A stretch of 64,000 bases of DNA, taken from assembly GCF_001542915.1 (NCBI RefSeq), contig NZ_LNNH01000043.1:18195-82194 (forward strand). Direction: 5' to 3'. Positions 1 to 9,700 of the stretch are shown piece after piece (the first letter of the stretch is position 1; every line of letters begins with the position of its first letter). The DNA is from Peribacillus simplex. GTDB taxonomy: Bacteria; Bacillota; Bacilli; Bacillales; DSM-1321. The position numbers and the translations under genes were made by a program. Below the pieces are notes generated by a model, which worked only from the letters and a program-made list of their open reading frames with translations, did no database searches and had not been told where the DNA came from.

Positions 1-449
1 CGCAACTCTATTTCCTTACCATTACCATCCACCGCTTTAATTTTCACGCGTTCATATCGGGGTACATAGCCTTTGATGTCACGGTCTACAGAAAGGCAGC
101 CTTCACTTTGGGGTAAATAGATCATTGTGGCCGAATGGCTGATGATCTTAGGATTCACAAGGGCGTATTCATACTGCTTCCCTTTTTCATCTGGAAAATA
201 CATGACGAACATGCGCTTGTTCAAACCTATCTGATTGGCAGACAATCCTACTCCTTCACGCAGGTTATACTTCTTTTGCAGTTTTGGATCCTGGCTATTT
301 TTCAAATATTGCATCATACATTCCAATGTTTCACGATCTTCATCTGAAATCGGCAGGCTGACTTCCTCCGTTACTTGCCGCAGAATGGGATCACCTTCCC
401 TAACGATATCCTTCATCGTGATCATATAGTCTTTTATAAATTTACTCAT
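1..449 (-). CDS. def: Peptide deformylase, 3'-truncated by window edge
   Basis: Removes the N-formyl group from nascent proteins in the cytoplasm. Reading leftwards from the ATG at 447-449, 149 residues are visible. They contain deformylase motif 1 (GVGLSANQIG, residues 66-75) and motif 2 (EGCLS, residues 116-120, with the metal-ligand Cys118). The third motif, HExxH, would lie beyond base 1, so the gene is cut by the window and catalytic integrity cannot be judged. The insertion between the N-terminal helix and motif 1, plus the RYERVKIKA stretch, fit the type 2 deformylases of Bacillus (DefB/YkrB type). It is divergent from the FtsH-like gene, with a 248-bp spacer that shows no clear consensus promoter. 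Confidence 0.93.
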   Translation of the reverse strand, partial: MSKFIKDYMITMKDIVREGDPILRQVTEEVSLPISDEDRETLECMMQYLKNSQDPKLQKKYNLREGVGLSANQIGLNKRMFVMYFPDEKGKQYEYALVNPKIISHSATMIYLPQSEGCLSVDRDIKGYVPRYERVKIKAVDGNGKEIEL

Positions 450-697
450 AGAAATTCACACTCTTCTACCATTTTATTTTTTCATCACTTAGACCATTAC
501 ACTTTAGCATTTCAGATTTAAAAAGTCTAATGTGCAGGTTGGATGTCCCTAACGCATGACTTCACGCTTATCTCTTCAATAATAAATACTTTTTCTTGAC
601 TTTAACATTATTTACCTTTAATTTAGGGCATAAAGACCCATAGATTACAGGTTTAAAAATTTTATACTGAAGTTATATTCTTAAAGGAGATGAAAAA

Positions 698-2431
698 TTG
701 AATTCGAACTCTAAATTAGTTTCGAAGTTGCTGCCGTTCCTGACGGCTTTCATTGTGATAATCGGTGGTATCAGTTGGTATGTTGTAACTCAGTCAAAGG
801 ATAAGGTCATTCCCTTTTCTTCGGTTGAAAAGACGATCAAAGCCCAAGATGGGGCCCTGGTCTCCATAGAAGAAAAAAGAAACGGGACTCTCCACATCAC
901 GACACCTGATGGAGAATATGTTTCTAACATCCCTCCCAATAGTCAAATGATTAACAAACTAGTCGAAACTTATAATGTTCAATATTCTTTTTCATCAACC
1001 AATAAGTCGGCAATATGGATTCTAGGCGCATTGATGGCAGCTCTCGCCGCAACCGCGGTGATCATCAAAAAAAGAACCAAAGGCGGACTGCGCATCGGCA
1101 GTAAGAAACAAAGCCTTTCCGCCCCCAGGCCTTTACCAGAGATAACCTTGGCTGATGTAGGCGGCTTGCAGAACGAGATCAAGCAAGAAATCCTCCAGAC
1201 CCTCACTACATTGAAGGAACCTGAGCGTTCGGAAAAGATTGGAATCAAGCCGCCTCAAGGCATTTTATTATACGGACCTCCCGGAACCGGGAAAACGCTG
1301 CTTGCACAGGCAATTGCCAAAGAACTGGGTGCCAATTTCTTCTCAACGAGCGGCTCTGCCTTCAACGAAATGTTTGTCGGAGTCGGTGCAGCACGGGTCC
1401 GCAGCCTTTTTCAAAACGCACGCAAGCAATCGCCGGCCGTCATTTTCATTGATGAGGTGGACGCACTGGCTGGCAAAAGGAAACCCCATGGCGGGGAGGA
1501 AGCCGAGAAAACGTTAACGGAACTGCTTGTCCAATTGGATGGAGGTCATCCTAATGAAGGCATTCTATTCATTGCCGCGACAAACCGCAAAGATATGCTT
1601 GATGAAGCTTTTCTACGGCCGGGCAGGATTGATTTCTCCTTCCAGGTTCCACTTCCTGATACTCAAGGACGGAAGGAAATCATCGATATCCATACGAAGG
1701 GAAAACGACTGGCAACTGACGTCCTTGCATCCCTTGATGAATTGGCTGAAAGTACATCCGGTTTCTCCGGCGCGGACTTATCCTCCCTGTTCGATACGGC
1801 ATCACGCCACGCCCTTAGGAATGAACAGGATATGATCCGTAAACAAGATCTGGATTATGCAATTGACCGCACGATTCTAGGTGCCACATCACGGACATTG
1901 AACGATGTCGATACAAAACGGCGAGTGGCGATCCATGAAAGCGGACATGCCTTGATCGCCGCTTTGACAAAGCCCGGCTCTGTTCGAAAAGCGACCATCA
2001 TTCCCCGGGGCGAGGCCCTTGGATATGTCGCACCTATACCAAAAGAGCTCCATTTGGCAACGGCAAGTGAATTGCTTGATCAAGTCAAAATGATACTGGC
2101 CGGTGGTGTAGCCGAAAGGATGTATTTAGGGGAGCACAGCATTGGTGTCGGCGGTGATGTCCAACAGGCGAAACAGCTTCTTGAGCAGATGGTCGATACG
2201 GGAATGCTTCAAGACGGATTTACCCTTACTTTCAATAAAAGCGATAAGGAACACAAGATGCAGGAATTATTCACCAGGGCGATTTCGGAAACGGAAATGT
2301 TGATTGACGCGAATCGCCCACAATATGAAGTTCTGGTTGAGGAGCTATTGAAAAAAGAGACACTCGAGGGATCGGTTGTACAGCGAATCGTTGATGCTTC
2401 CGAATTCACCAAGGCATGCTCCAACGCTTAA
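698..2431 (+). CDS. FtsH-like membrane AAA+ zinc metalloprotease (short paralogue)
   Basis: Membrane-bound ATP-dependent protease of the FtsH/M41 family. Residues 11-30 and about 104-124 are membrane segments around a short extracytoplasmic loop. Then come Walker A GPPGTGKT (193-200), pore loop FVGVG (226-230), Walker B VIFIDE (248-253), the second region of homology with FLRPGRID (305-312), the zinc motif HESGH (413-417) and a likely third ligand, Asp487 in GGDVQQAK. All catalytic elements are present. At 577 residues it is shorter than housekeeping Bacillus FtsH (roughly 640-670) and lacks its long acidic tail, so it is probably a second FtsH rather than the essential copy. The TTG start at 698 is chosen because AAGGAGA (684-690) lies at ideal spacing. 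It appears monocistronic and is followed by a strong terminator. Its substrate is unknown. Confidence 0.9.
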   Translation: MNSNSKLVSKLLPFLTAFIVIIGGISWYVVTQSKDKVIPFSSVEKTIKAQDGALVSIEEKRNGTLHITTPDGEYVSNIPPNSQMINKLVETYNVQYSFSSTNKSAIWILGALMAALAATAVIIKKRTKGGLRIGSKKQSLSAPRPLPEITLADVGGLQNEIKQEILQTLTTLKEPERSEKIGIKPPQGILLYGPPGTGKTLLAQAIAKELGANFFSTSGSAFNEMFVGVGAARVRSLFQNARKQSPAVIFIDEVDALAGKRKPHGGEEAEKTLTELLVQLDGGHPNEGILFIAATNRKDMLDEAFLRPGRIDFSFQVPLPDTQGRKEIIDIHTKGKRLATDVLASLDELAESTSGFSGADLSSLFDTASRHALRNEQDMIRKQDLDYAIDRTILGATSRTLNDVDTKRRVAIHESGHALIAALTKPGSVRKATIIPRGEALGYVAPIPKELHLATASELLDQVKMILAGGVAERMYLGEHSIGVGGDVQQAKQLLEQMVDTGMLQDGFTLTFNKSDKEHKMQELFTRAISETEMLIDANRPQYEVLVEELLKKETLEGSVVQRIVDASEFTKACSNA

Positions 2432-2450
2432 TATTATACTTTGCATGACT

Positions 2451-2477
2451 AGGGGCCTGGACAGGCCCCTTTTTTTC
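2451..2477 (+). terminator. Rho-independent terminator of the FtsH-like gene
   Basis: Perfect 9-bp stem AGGGGCCTG / CAGGCCCCT with a 2-nt loop, followed by seven T. It sits 20 bp after the FtsH-like stop codon. The opposite strand has no T tract, so it works only for the plus strand. Confidence 0.92.
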
Positions 2478-2510
2478 GTTTCCCCTTATGTGTTCCATAT
2501 AAGGGGGCAT

Positions 2511-2762
2511 TCATTCAAACGGAACGCCTATGCAATCCGCTTGTTTATTGGCAGCTTTATTTTTCCTGCCGATATTACTGCATTCCAATGAACAATATTT
2601 ACTGCTTGCCTTTCTTGGTTTAAACTCTTTCCCGCAATGTTCACATTTCTTCCATTGATATTTTATATAGGCTGTCCCTTTGCATGTTTGGGAACAGTAT
2701 TTAGCATTTTGATTGTAACTTTTAAATTCACGACCACACACCATGCAATCGAATTGTGCCAT
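2511..2762 (-). CDS. Small double zinc-ribbon protein
   Basis: An 83-residue protein with two successive CxxC...CxxxC modules: CMVCGREF with CSQTC, then CEHCGKEF with CSLEC. The eight cysteines suggest two structural zinc sites joined by a basic, aromatic linker (KYQWKKCEHC). The layout resembles zinc fingers fused to HNH nucleases or found alone as small nucleic-acid-binding proteins, but no catalytic domain is present. GGAGGAAAG lies just upstream of the ATG at 2762, which supports real translation. It lies 44 bp downstream of the aromatic-acid-type MFS gene on the same strand and could be read through from it. The function is unknown, and a role in iron physiology is not shown by the sequence. 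Confidence 0.72.
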   Translation of the reverse strand: MAQFDCMVCGREFKSYNQNAKYCSQTCKGTAYIKYQWKKCEHCGKEFKPRKASSKYCSLECSNIGRKNKAANKQADCIGVPFE

Positions 2763-2806
2763 TATCTTTCCTCCATATTATTAGTCTAATAGCAGGGAAC
2801 CATCGA

Positions 2807-4168
2807 TCAATCCACTTTTTCGTGTCGCTGCAGACGTTCACCATTAAAAACGTCTTCCTTTGCACTCCCGGAGCTTTTATACTTGTCCTGAATTAAACTT
2901 ATCGCCACTGCCGCAATCACGGCTGGAATCGCGAAGCTAATGAAATTCATATAAATGGGTAGCTTTAGCTCGATTAACATACCACCCATCGCAGGTCCGA
3001 GAATGGCACCGAACCTCCCTATTCCGAGGGCCCATCCTAAAGCTGTTGATTTGATATCGGTAGGATAAAAGATCGATATAAATGCATTGTTCAAATTTTG
3101 GGACCCGATCGAGGCTGCTCCGGCAACGGCAACCAATCCATATAAAATGATCGTACCTGGTTTAAAGCCGAGTAAGGTCAAACAAATGGCGCCAAAGGTA
3201 AATAAACTAATGAGCACCTTTTTCGATCCAATCCTATCAGCCAGCCAGCCACCGCAAATCGACCCGATTATCGCCCCGATATTCAAACTGAAAAGGAACA
3301 GCAAGCTGGACCTTAATGGATAACCTGCTTCCATCATCAATTGAGGTAACCAAGTCCCCAATCCGTAAACCATTAATAACCCCATAAAACAGGCAATCCA
3401 GAACATGATGGTGGTTCTTCCTCTCCGATTTTCAAAGAGCTTGGCGACCGAAACGCCTGTCGTCGATAATTCGTTTATGAATCTATCGTTTTTTTGCGGG
3501 ACGTAGGAAGGGTTCAAACGCTTCACTATCGCACTGGCTTTTTGATAATCCCCTTTTTCAACATAATAATAGAGGGACTCCGGTAAAAATTTAATTAAAA
3601 AAGGGATCGATAACAGCGGAATCGCCCCGATGAAGAACATCCATCGCCAACCTAAAGCCGGAATCACATTCATTCCTAATAGCGACACCAAAATGCCGCC
3701 TATCGAATAACCGCTAAACATGACGGCCACCATGATATTTTTTATTGATTTTGGCGAATACTCGGACGTCAGGACGACTAACAATGGAGGAATTCCGCCC
3801 AGTCCCATCCCGGCAATAAACCGGTATACAGCAAAATCAACCGGTCCCTGTGCAAAACCTGTCAATAATGTGAATGTGCCAAAAAGGGCCACACAAGTAA
3901 TGATGACTGCCTTTCTCCCCACTTTATCCGCCAATATCCCACAGAAAAGAGAACCGATAAGACCGCCTACCAAAGTCAAACTTCCAATCATGCCCAAAAC
4001 GCTTGGCGCTGTGCCCCAAGCTTCACCTACACTCGGGATGACGGCTCCATAAACGACTAAATCAAACCCATCAAAAAGAATGAGAAAAATGCACCATAAT
4101 AAAACGGAAAGGTGAAAAGAATTAAATTTACTATTTTCGATGACGTGTGCAATATGAATATTCTGCAA
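2807..4168 (-). CDS. MFS transporter, aromatic acid:H+ symporter (AAHS)-like
   Basis: A 453-residue, 12-helix major facilitator protein. The first helix carries DGFDLVVYGAVIPS, the signature Asp-containing motif of AAHS carriers for benzoate and 4-hydroxybenzoate types. The loop after helix 2 has the MFS motif ADKVGRKA, repeated in the second half as ADRIGSKK. I prefer the TTG start at 4168, preceded by GGGGGAATAAAC. An upstream in-frame start at 4225 would add 19 non-conserved residues and lacks a ribosome site. It is the distal gene of the siderophore cluster, 76 bp after sfp. Because bacillibactin is built on the aromatic acid 2,3-dihydroxybenzoate, moving DHB or a breakdown product is an attractive inference, but the substrate cannot be read from the sequence. 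Confidence 0.82.
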   Translation of the reverse strand: MQNIHIAHVIENSKFNSFHLSVLLWCIFLILFDGFDLVVYGAVIPSVGEAWGTAPSVLGMIGSLTLVGGLIGSLFCGILADKVGRKAVIITCVALFGTFTLLTGFAQGPVDFAVYRFIAGMGLGGIPPLLVVLTSEYSPKSIKNIMVAVMFSGYSIGGILVSLLGMNVIPALGWRWMFFIGAIPLLSIPFLIKFLPESLYYYVEKGDYQKASAIVKRLNPSYVPQKNDRFINELSTTGVSVAKLFENRRGRTTIMFWIACFMGLLMVYGLGTWLPQLMMEAGYPLRSSLLFLFSLNIGAIIGSICGGWLADRIGSKKVLISLFTFGAICLTLLGFKPGTIILYGLVAVAGAASIGSQNLNNAFISIFYPTDIKSTALGWALGIGRFGAILGPAMGGMLIELKLPIYMNFISFAIPAVIAAVAISLIQDKYKSSGSAKEDVFNGERLQRHEKVD

Positions 4169-4244
4169 GTTTATTCCCCCGTATATGTTTGGTATCCACT
4201 TCCTAAGGCCAGCTAGTGGTATCACCGATATGGAATCTTGCTCC

Positions 4245-4961
4245 TTATGTCTTGGGGGTTATTTTAAGACCCTCGCATATCCCTTCGATGGTGACAAATA
4301 GGGGCTGATCGATGAATCCTGCGGCACTTCCTTGATGTGCACAAACGGCAAGACTATATTCGCTGTCTACCCTATATTGTTTACAGGTATAATCAGCTAT
4401 TGGTTTATTGCTATGTACATCTGTCAGTTGAATGTCATCCATGCCATTCCTGCTCACATTAAAAGCGCGTAAAGGCATGGATAAACCTTTACCGACTGCC
4501 TTGATATAGCTTTCCTTCAGGGTCCACATATCATAAAAGGCTGAAAGTCTATCTCCCGCTTCCCAGACCTCGGCATATTCTTCTTCTGTAAAGAAACCTT
4601 TTGCCAGCTCCAAATCGAACGGACCGTTTTTCTCGATGTCCACTCCAACCTCAGCATCATGGAAGGCACAAACCACATACTCTCCGGAATGGGAAATATT
4701 ATAATGGATGGATGGATGCTTGGGTAAAAAAGGCTTTCCATATGCATTAGTCTCCACTTCCAAATTTCCCCTAACCGATCCATGCCGTTTTTCAAGAATG
4801 AATCTCAGCAGCAAGTCCCCTATAAGGGACCGGTATGCATCATCCACCTTATGGTATCTTTTCAGACGAACCTGCCTTTTTGTTGAAACATGGGCAAACA
4901 GTTCGTCCAAGTCTCCCTCACTTCTCTTGGCAGGCAAAGTACATATATACACCTCTACCAT
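4245..4961 (-). CDS. sfp: Sfp-type 4'-phosphopantetheinyl transferase
   Basis: Transfers 4'-phosphopantetheine from CoA to the serine of carrier-protein domains. This is required to activate the aryl carrier domain of DhbB and the two PCP domains of DhbF encoded next door. The 238-residue length fits the Sfp subfamily (about 224 in B. subtilis). The Mg2+/CoA motif VGVDIE and the second signature WTLKESYIKAVGKGL are both intact. AAAGGAGG lies a few bases before the ATG at 4961. It is separated from the upstream exporter gene by 100 bp that contains a hairpin. Finding it inside the siderophore cluster links it functionally to bacillibactin, although such enzymes can also serve other NRPS or PKS systems. 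Confidence 0.93.
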   Translation of the reverse strand: MVEVYICTLPAKRSEGDLDELFAHVSTKRQVRLKRYHKVDDAYRSLIGDLLLRFILEKRHGSVRGNLEVETNAYGKPFLPKHPSIHYNISHSGEYVVCAFHDAEVGVDIEKNGPFDLELAKGFFTEEEYAEVWEAGDRLSAFYDMWTLKESYIKAVGKGLSMPLRAFNVSRNGMDDIQLTDVHSNKPIADYTCKQYRVDSEYSLAVCAHQGSAAGFIDQPLFVTIEGICEGLKITPKT

Positions 4962-5001
4962 TCTTCTTCCTCCTTTCTCTCTTCTGGCAAAATGAATAGG
5001 A

Positions 5002-5025
5002 GGTCACTGTATAATCACAGCGACC
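5002..5025 (-). other. Intercistronic hairpin between exporter and sfp
   Basis: Read on the minus strand, GGTCGCTGT and ACAGTGACC form a 9-bp stem with one G-U pair and a 6-nt loop. It lies about 37 bp downstream of the DHA2 exporter stop and 40 bp upstream of the sfp start. No proper U run follows (CTCCTATTCATTTT), so it looks more like an mRNA-processing or partial attenuation structure than a full terminator. Confidence 0.5.
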
Positions 5026-5061
5026 TTCCCTTTAATGAAATCTCCAGGCTAACTGGATGAG

Positions 5062-6522
5062 TCACTCACTGACGCTTCTGACCTGTTTTACATCATGGGG
5101 CTTGGCAGTATCCTTTGCTGGCATGATGGCTTTGAAATCATCCTTCCTCAAACGCAGGGCCCACAATAATGCAGCGACGAGGAACAAGGCTGAGCCGAGG
5201 AGGGCGAATTGATAAGAGGCTAAATGAACCACCATATCCCCATTCGCTCCCGTCATGCTCGTACCGGCTGCCCCGAGAATGCTCGCCAGGATGGCTACAC
5301 CAACGGCGGAACCCATTCGGTTTTGCACATTGAACAATGTCGTTGCCCTTCCCATGGAAGCCGAGTCGATATTTGTGAAAGTAGAGAATTGTACCGCAAC
5401 GACCGTGTGTCCCAAGCATATCCCGACGCTGAATAATAAAGCACGCAGGACCCATGGGTTGGCTGTCGGCCCAACCAGGCTTATCACTGTGAATATGATG
5501 ATCGTGCCAAGCAGGCCTATCCGGATCACCTGATGGATTCCCCATTTTTTAGTGGTCCAAGGCATCAGCCGCGACGCCACCATTAAACCCAGCGCTTCCG
5601 GAAAAGTTGTCAGGCCGCTTTCTAAAGCTGAAGCCTGAAGCGAACTTTGATACATTAACGGGAATACAAAGAGCATCCCCAATAACCCTGCCATTGAAAA
5701 TAAAGAAATGATGCCCAACGTCCGAAATAATCGGTCGGATAATAAACGCAAATCAAGCATCGGTTTGTCCACTTTTAACTCCACTACAATGAATGTGCAA
5801 ACAAGAATCGCTCCAGCCATTCCTGTATACAGGACCACGGGGGAATCCCACCCTTTAGCCGGCCCTGCGTTCAGTGCATACATCAGCATGGAGAATCCAG
5901 ATGCCGAAAGCAAGAATCCCGGGAGGTCCAGCCTGCCTGCGGTTGGTTCCTTGTGTTCTTTTAAAAAAAGTAAGCCGAATAATATAACGAGAATGCCGAA
6001 AGGGACATTTATATAAAACGCCCAGCGCCATGACAGCTGTTCGGCAAAGAATCCGCCAACTATAGGACCAATGGCTGGCGCGAAGGCAATCGGCAGCACA
6101 AGCGACCGGGATACCTTCGGCCGTTCTTCAGGAGAGAATGTCCTAAATAAAAGCGCCATTCCAACCGGTGTCAGGACACCGCCCCCTGCCCCCTGCATAA
6201 CCCGGAACAAGTTCAAGGTTTGGAGATCATTCGCGAATCCGCATAAAAGGGAGGCGGCCGTGAAGACACCCAAGGCCATCAAGAAGATTTTCTTGGTGCC
6301 AAAGCGATCACCAAGCCAACCAGCTACCGGGAGGAATACGGCCAGACTTACTAAATACCCGGTGTTGATTCCACTCGTCGACGAAGGCTCGATGTTAAAT
6401 TCCTTGCTGATCGTTGGCAGGATCACATTGACGATCGTCCCGTCCATCGAAACCATGAACATCGCTATGACATAAACGATGCTCACTACTGCTTTAGGAT
6501 CAAGCTGCATTCTTGCCTTCAC
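5062..6522 (-). CDS. MFS exporter, DHA2 (EmrB/QacA) family; probable siderophore exporter
   Basis: A 486-residue, 14-helix drug:H+ antiporter-2 type protein. The first helix carries DGTIVNVILPTIS, equivalent to the D1 motif of EmrB/QacA, and the following loop has GWLGDRFGTKKIF (motif A). Motif C appears as LPIAFAPAIGPIVGG in helix 5. The GTG start at 6522 overlaps the MbtH-like stop in a GTGA overlap, so translation is coupled to the NRPS genes. Position and family make export of bacillibactin or its precursors the most likely job, analogous to YmfD/YmfE in B. subtilis or EntS in E. coli. That assignment is inferred from context. Confidence 0.88.
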   Translation of the reverse strand: MKARMQLDPKAVVSIVYVIAMFMVSMDGTIVNVILPTISKEFNIEPSSTSGINTGYLVSLAVFLPVAGWLGDRFGTKKIFLMALGVFTAASLLCGFANDLQTLNLFRVMQGAGGGVLTPVGMALLFRTFSPEERPKVSRSLVLPIAFAPAIGPIVGGFFAEQLSWRWAFYINVPFGILVILFGLLFLKEHKEPTAGRLDLPGFLLSASGFSMLMYALNAGPAKGWDSPVVLYTGMAGAILVCTFIVVELKVDKPMLDLRLLSDRLFRTLGIISLFSMAGLLGMLFVFPLMYQSSLQASALESGLTTFPEALGLMVASRLMPWTTKKWGIHQVIRIGLLGTIIIFTVISLVGPTANPWVLRALLFSVGICLGHTVVAVQFSTFTNIDSASMGRATTLFNVQNRMGSAVGVAILASILGAAGTSMTGANGDMVVHLASYQFALLGSALFLVAALLWALRLRKDDFKAIMPAKDTAKPHDVKQVRSVSE

Positions 6523-6740
6523 TTTGTTCCGTCACTGCTGGCAACTAGCTTCAAGCTTTTTGGCTGCAAGTCCGTCCAGTTCGTGTTGATGTACTTCAAG
6601 CAATCCTGCCGGCTTTCCTCCTGGTATATGACGGACCAGCCGGATGGAATAACAAGAAAAGCGGGCCAAAGGGAATGCTGACCTTCTTCATTTATTAACA
6701 CATTGTAGATGCCGTTTTCATTCTCGAAAGGGTTGGTCAT
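6519..6740 (-). CDS. MbtH-like NRPS accessory protein
   Basis: A 73-residue MbtH-family protein that binds and activates NRPS adenylation domains. The family signature is complete: NEEGQHSLWPAF, then PSGW, a cysteine-tyrosine pair (CLKYI) and a final W followed by LQPKSL. Its ATG overlaps the dhbF stop by one base (TGATG), indicating translational coupling. The gene corresponds to ybdZ-type genes downstream of siderophore synthetases. Given the position, it most likely supports the glycine- and threonine-activating domains of DhbF. Confidence 0.95.
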   Translation of the reverse strand: MTNPFENENGIYNVLINEEGQHSLWPAFLVIPSGWSVIYQEESRQDCLKYINTNWTDLQPKSLKLVASSDGTK

Positions 6741-9700
6741 CAGTTATCTCCTCCTTCATAAATCTTTGCTGACTTCTGCAGATTGATGAGTTTTTCAGCA
6801 ATTACTTGGCCAATTTCAGCAAGCGGTCCTGGCTGACACATATCCTTATGGCGGCAATGGATATTATGCTGTTCTATTTCACCGTGAATGAATGGCTTCC
6901 AAGTCTCTGGGTGAATCGGATCGAACCAATCCGGGATGATCGTCGACCTAAAGAAGAGCACATCCCCTTTAAAGGTCTTTGGTTTATACTCACTCATGAT
7001 CCGGACTGAATTCACATATGTCTCTTTCAGGTTCAGGATCGTTTCCTCTTCTAAACTGGCCAATGCACTTCCGTCACGACGCAGGATTTCTATGGCACTA
7101 GCATTATCCAACGGCTGGTCTCCTAATGTATCAGGATCGTATCCACCCAATGCAAGCAGCGCGATTAAAGCTTCCTCATCATCCGGCGCCTCATTTATAG
7201 GCAGGAAATGACTTGGATATGCATCTAGGATTGCAACAAGGCGTACGTCCTCTCCCTCATTTTGCAGTTGGGTTGCCATTGCATGAACGACATTGCCTCC
7301 GAGAGACCAACCCAATAGATGGTAAGGGCCTTTTGGCTGGATCGTCCGCAACTGTTCAATATAGTCGGCCGCCATTTCAATCAGCGTTTTCGGGAATGCC
7401 TCTTTCTGAGCTATGCCTCGTGCTTGTAACCCGTAGATTGGATAGTCAGGTCCAAGCGCAGTCATCAATCCAGCGTAGCACCAGCTAAGTCCGCCCGCCG
7501 GATGTACGCAAAACAACGGAAGTTCCCTCCCATTTTTCCTAAGTGGCAGCAGGACGTCCAATGCACTTTGGCTCGTGCCCATTTCCAAGCGTTCTGCCAG
7601 CCCCGCAACAGTCGGAGCTTCGAATAGGTTACCAATACTAAGCTCGACCCCAAGTGCTTCACGGATTTTGCTCATCAAATGGACAGCTAGCAGCGAGTGA
7701 CCGCCTAGATCGAAGAATCCATCATCTATTCCGACATGAGGTAAATCTAGAACCTCCATAAACAGATCGCAAAGAATCTCCTCCTGCGGCGTTCTCGGCC
7801 CGCGTCCCGATTGTACGGCACCGAATTCCGGCGCCGGCAATGCTTTACGGTCCAACTTGCCATTCGGTGTCAAAGGCAGTTCTTCCATTTCAACGAAAGC
7901 GGAAGGAACCATATAATCCGGAAGGCCTTCAGCTACTGAACGACGTACATGTGCAGCATCGAAGGTCACATTTGATCCAGGTACGACATATGCGACCAGT
8001 CGCTTATCACCGGGGTTATCTTCACGAACCACTACCGCAACTTGTTCAATATCGGAGTGTTGGGCGACCGTTGCCTCTATTTCACCCAATTCAATACGGA
8101 ATCCGCGGATTTTGATTTGATGATCGGCACGCCCCATATAATCCAATGATCCATCCTCGCGCCAGCGAGCCAAATCCCCGGTACGGTACATCCTCTCACC
8201 TGATGAACTGAATGGGTTGGCGACAAAACGGTCCGCCGTCAAGCCAGGGCGTCCCAAATACCCACGGGCAAGGCCTGGCCCGGAAACATAGAGTTCCCCC
8301 ACTACCCCTGGCGGAACAGGCTGTAAGACGGCATCCAACACATACACCCCAAGATCGGGTATGGCGCACCCAATGAGGCTATTGGCTTTTATGGATGTAA
8401 TATCACGATTAAGCTCTAGATAGCTGACATGAACGGTCGTTTCCGTAATTCCATACATGTTGATGAGATATGGTGCATTTTCCGGATGACGGCCATACCA
8501 ATCCTCCAAACGGCTTAGTTCTAGTGCCTCCCCGCCATAAATCACATAGCGCAAAGCAAGTTGCTGCCCAATTTCCGGCATTTCCCGATCGGCCTGCATC
8601 AATTGATAAAATGCCGATGGGGTCTGATTCAGGACCGTTACTCCTTCTTTAACCAATAGCCCTAAAAATTCCATAGGTGATCGGCTGATCGAGTGCGGCA
8701 CGACAACAAGCTTGCCTCCGTGGAGTAATGCTCCCCAAATTTCCCACACCGAAAAGTCAAAAGCATAGGAGTGGAACATCGTCCACACATCATTGGAATC
8801 GAAACCGTACCAATACTGCGTCGACCCAAATAGTCTGATTACATTCTGGTGCGGAACGACAACCCCTTTTGGTACACCGGTCGAACCGGAAGTATAGATG
8901 ATATACGCCGAATTCAGGGGTGATAACGGGCGGATGCGGTCAACATCCGTTGGATTGATCGGCGAATGATGCTCTAATTCTTCAATGGTACTCGCTTCAT
9001 CCAGGATGATTTGGCTGATATCTTTCATATCAGGCAGCTTCGATGCTACACTCGAATCGGTCAGAACACATGCAGGCTGGGCATCAGAGAGCATGAACGA
9101 TAACCGGTCCGCCGGATACTCTGGATCCAGCGGCAGGTATGCGGCTCCTGCCTTGAGTACAGCCAGCAGGCCGATAACCATTTCCAATGATCTAGGCAAG
9201 GCCAATGCGACAAATTGCTCCGGTCCTATCCCTTTCGCAATGAGTAGGCGGGCAAGCTGGTTCGCCTTTTTGTTCACCTCTTCATATGTCAATGAAGTTT
9301 CACCAAATACCAAGGCAATATGTTGAGGATACTTTTTCACCTGTTCTTCAAGCAGTGAAGGTATGCTCGCATGCTCTATTTCATCGGAACTTCCATTCCA
9401 GTCCACTAGGATTTTTTGACGCTCTTCAGGTGCCAGTATATCCAAAAGCCCTATATGCTGATCGGGTTCCGAAAGGGCGCCGTCCAATAGTCTTAATAAA
9501 CGATAGATTAGCATTTCGGCAGTTTCCCGTTTAAAGAGATCTGTACTATATTCAAGGAACCCGCTGATTCCATCTGGCCTGCCATTTTCAGCGTGCACTT
9601 CTCGGAATTCCATGGTCAAATCGAACTTCGAAGCACCTACGCTGTATAGCTTCAGGTTGGATTGCACCCCTGGAAGCTCCAATTTAGGATCTGGTGTATT

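Noticed and set aside
2482..2506. CCCCTTAT/ATAAGGGG hairpin as terminator of the zinc-ribbon gene
   Set aside because: The stem is perfect, but on the minus strand it is followed by an A-rich rather than T-rich stretch.
4517..4795. Minus-strand frame overlapping sfp in another register
   Set aside because: It is completely inside sfp, which has intact catalytic motifs and a strong ribosome site.
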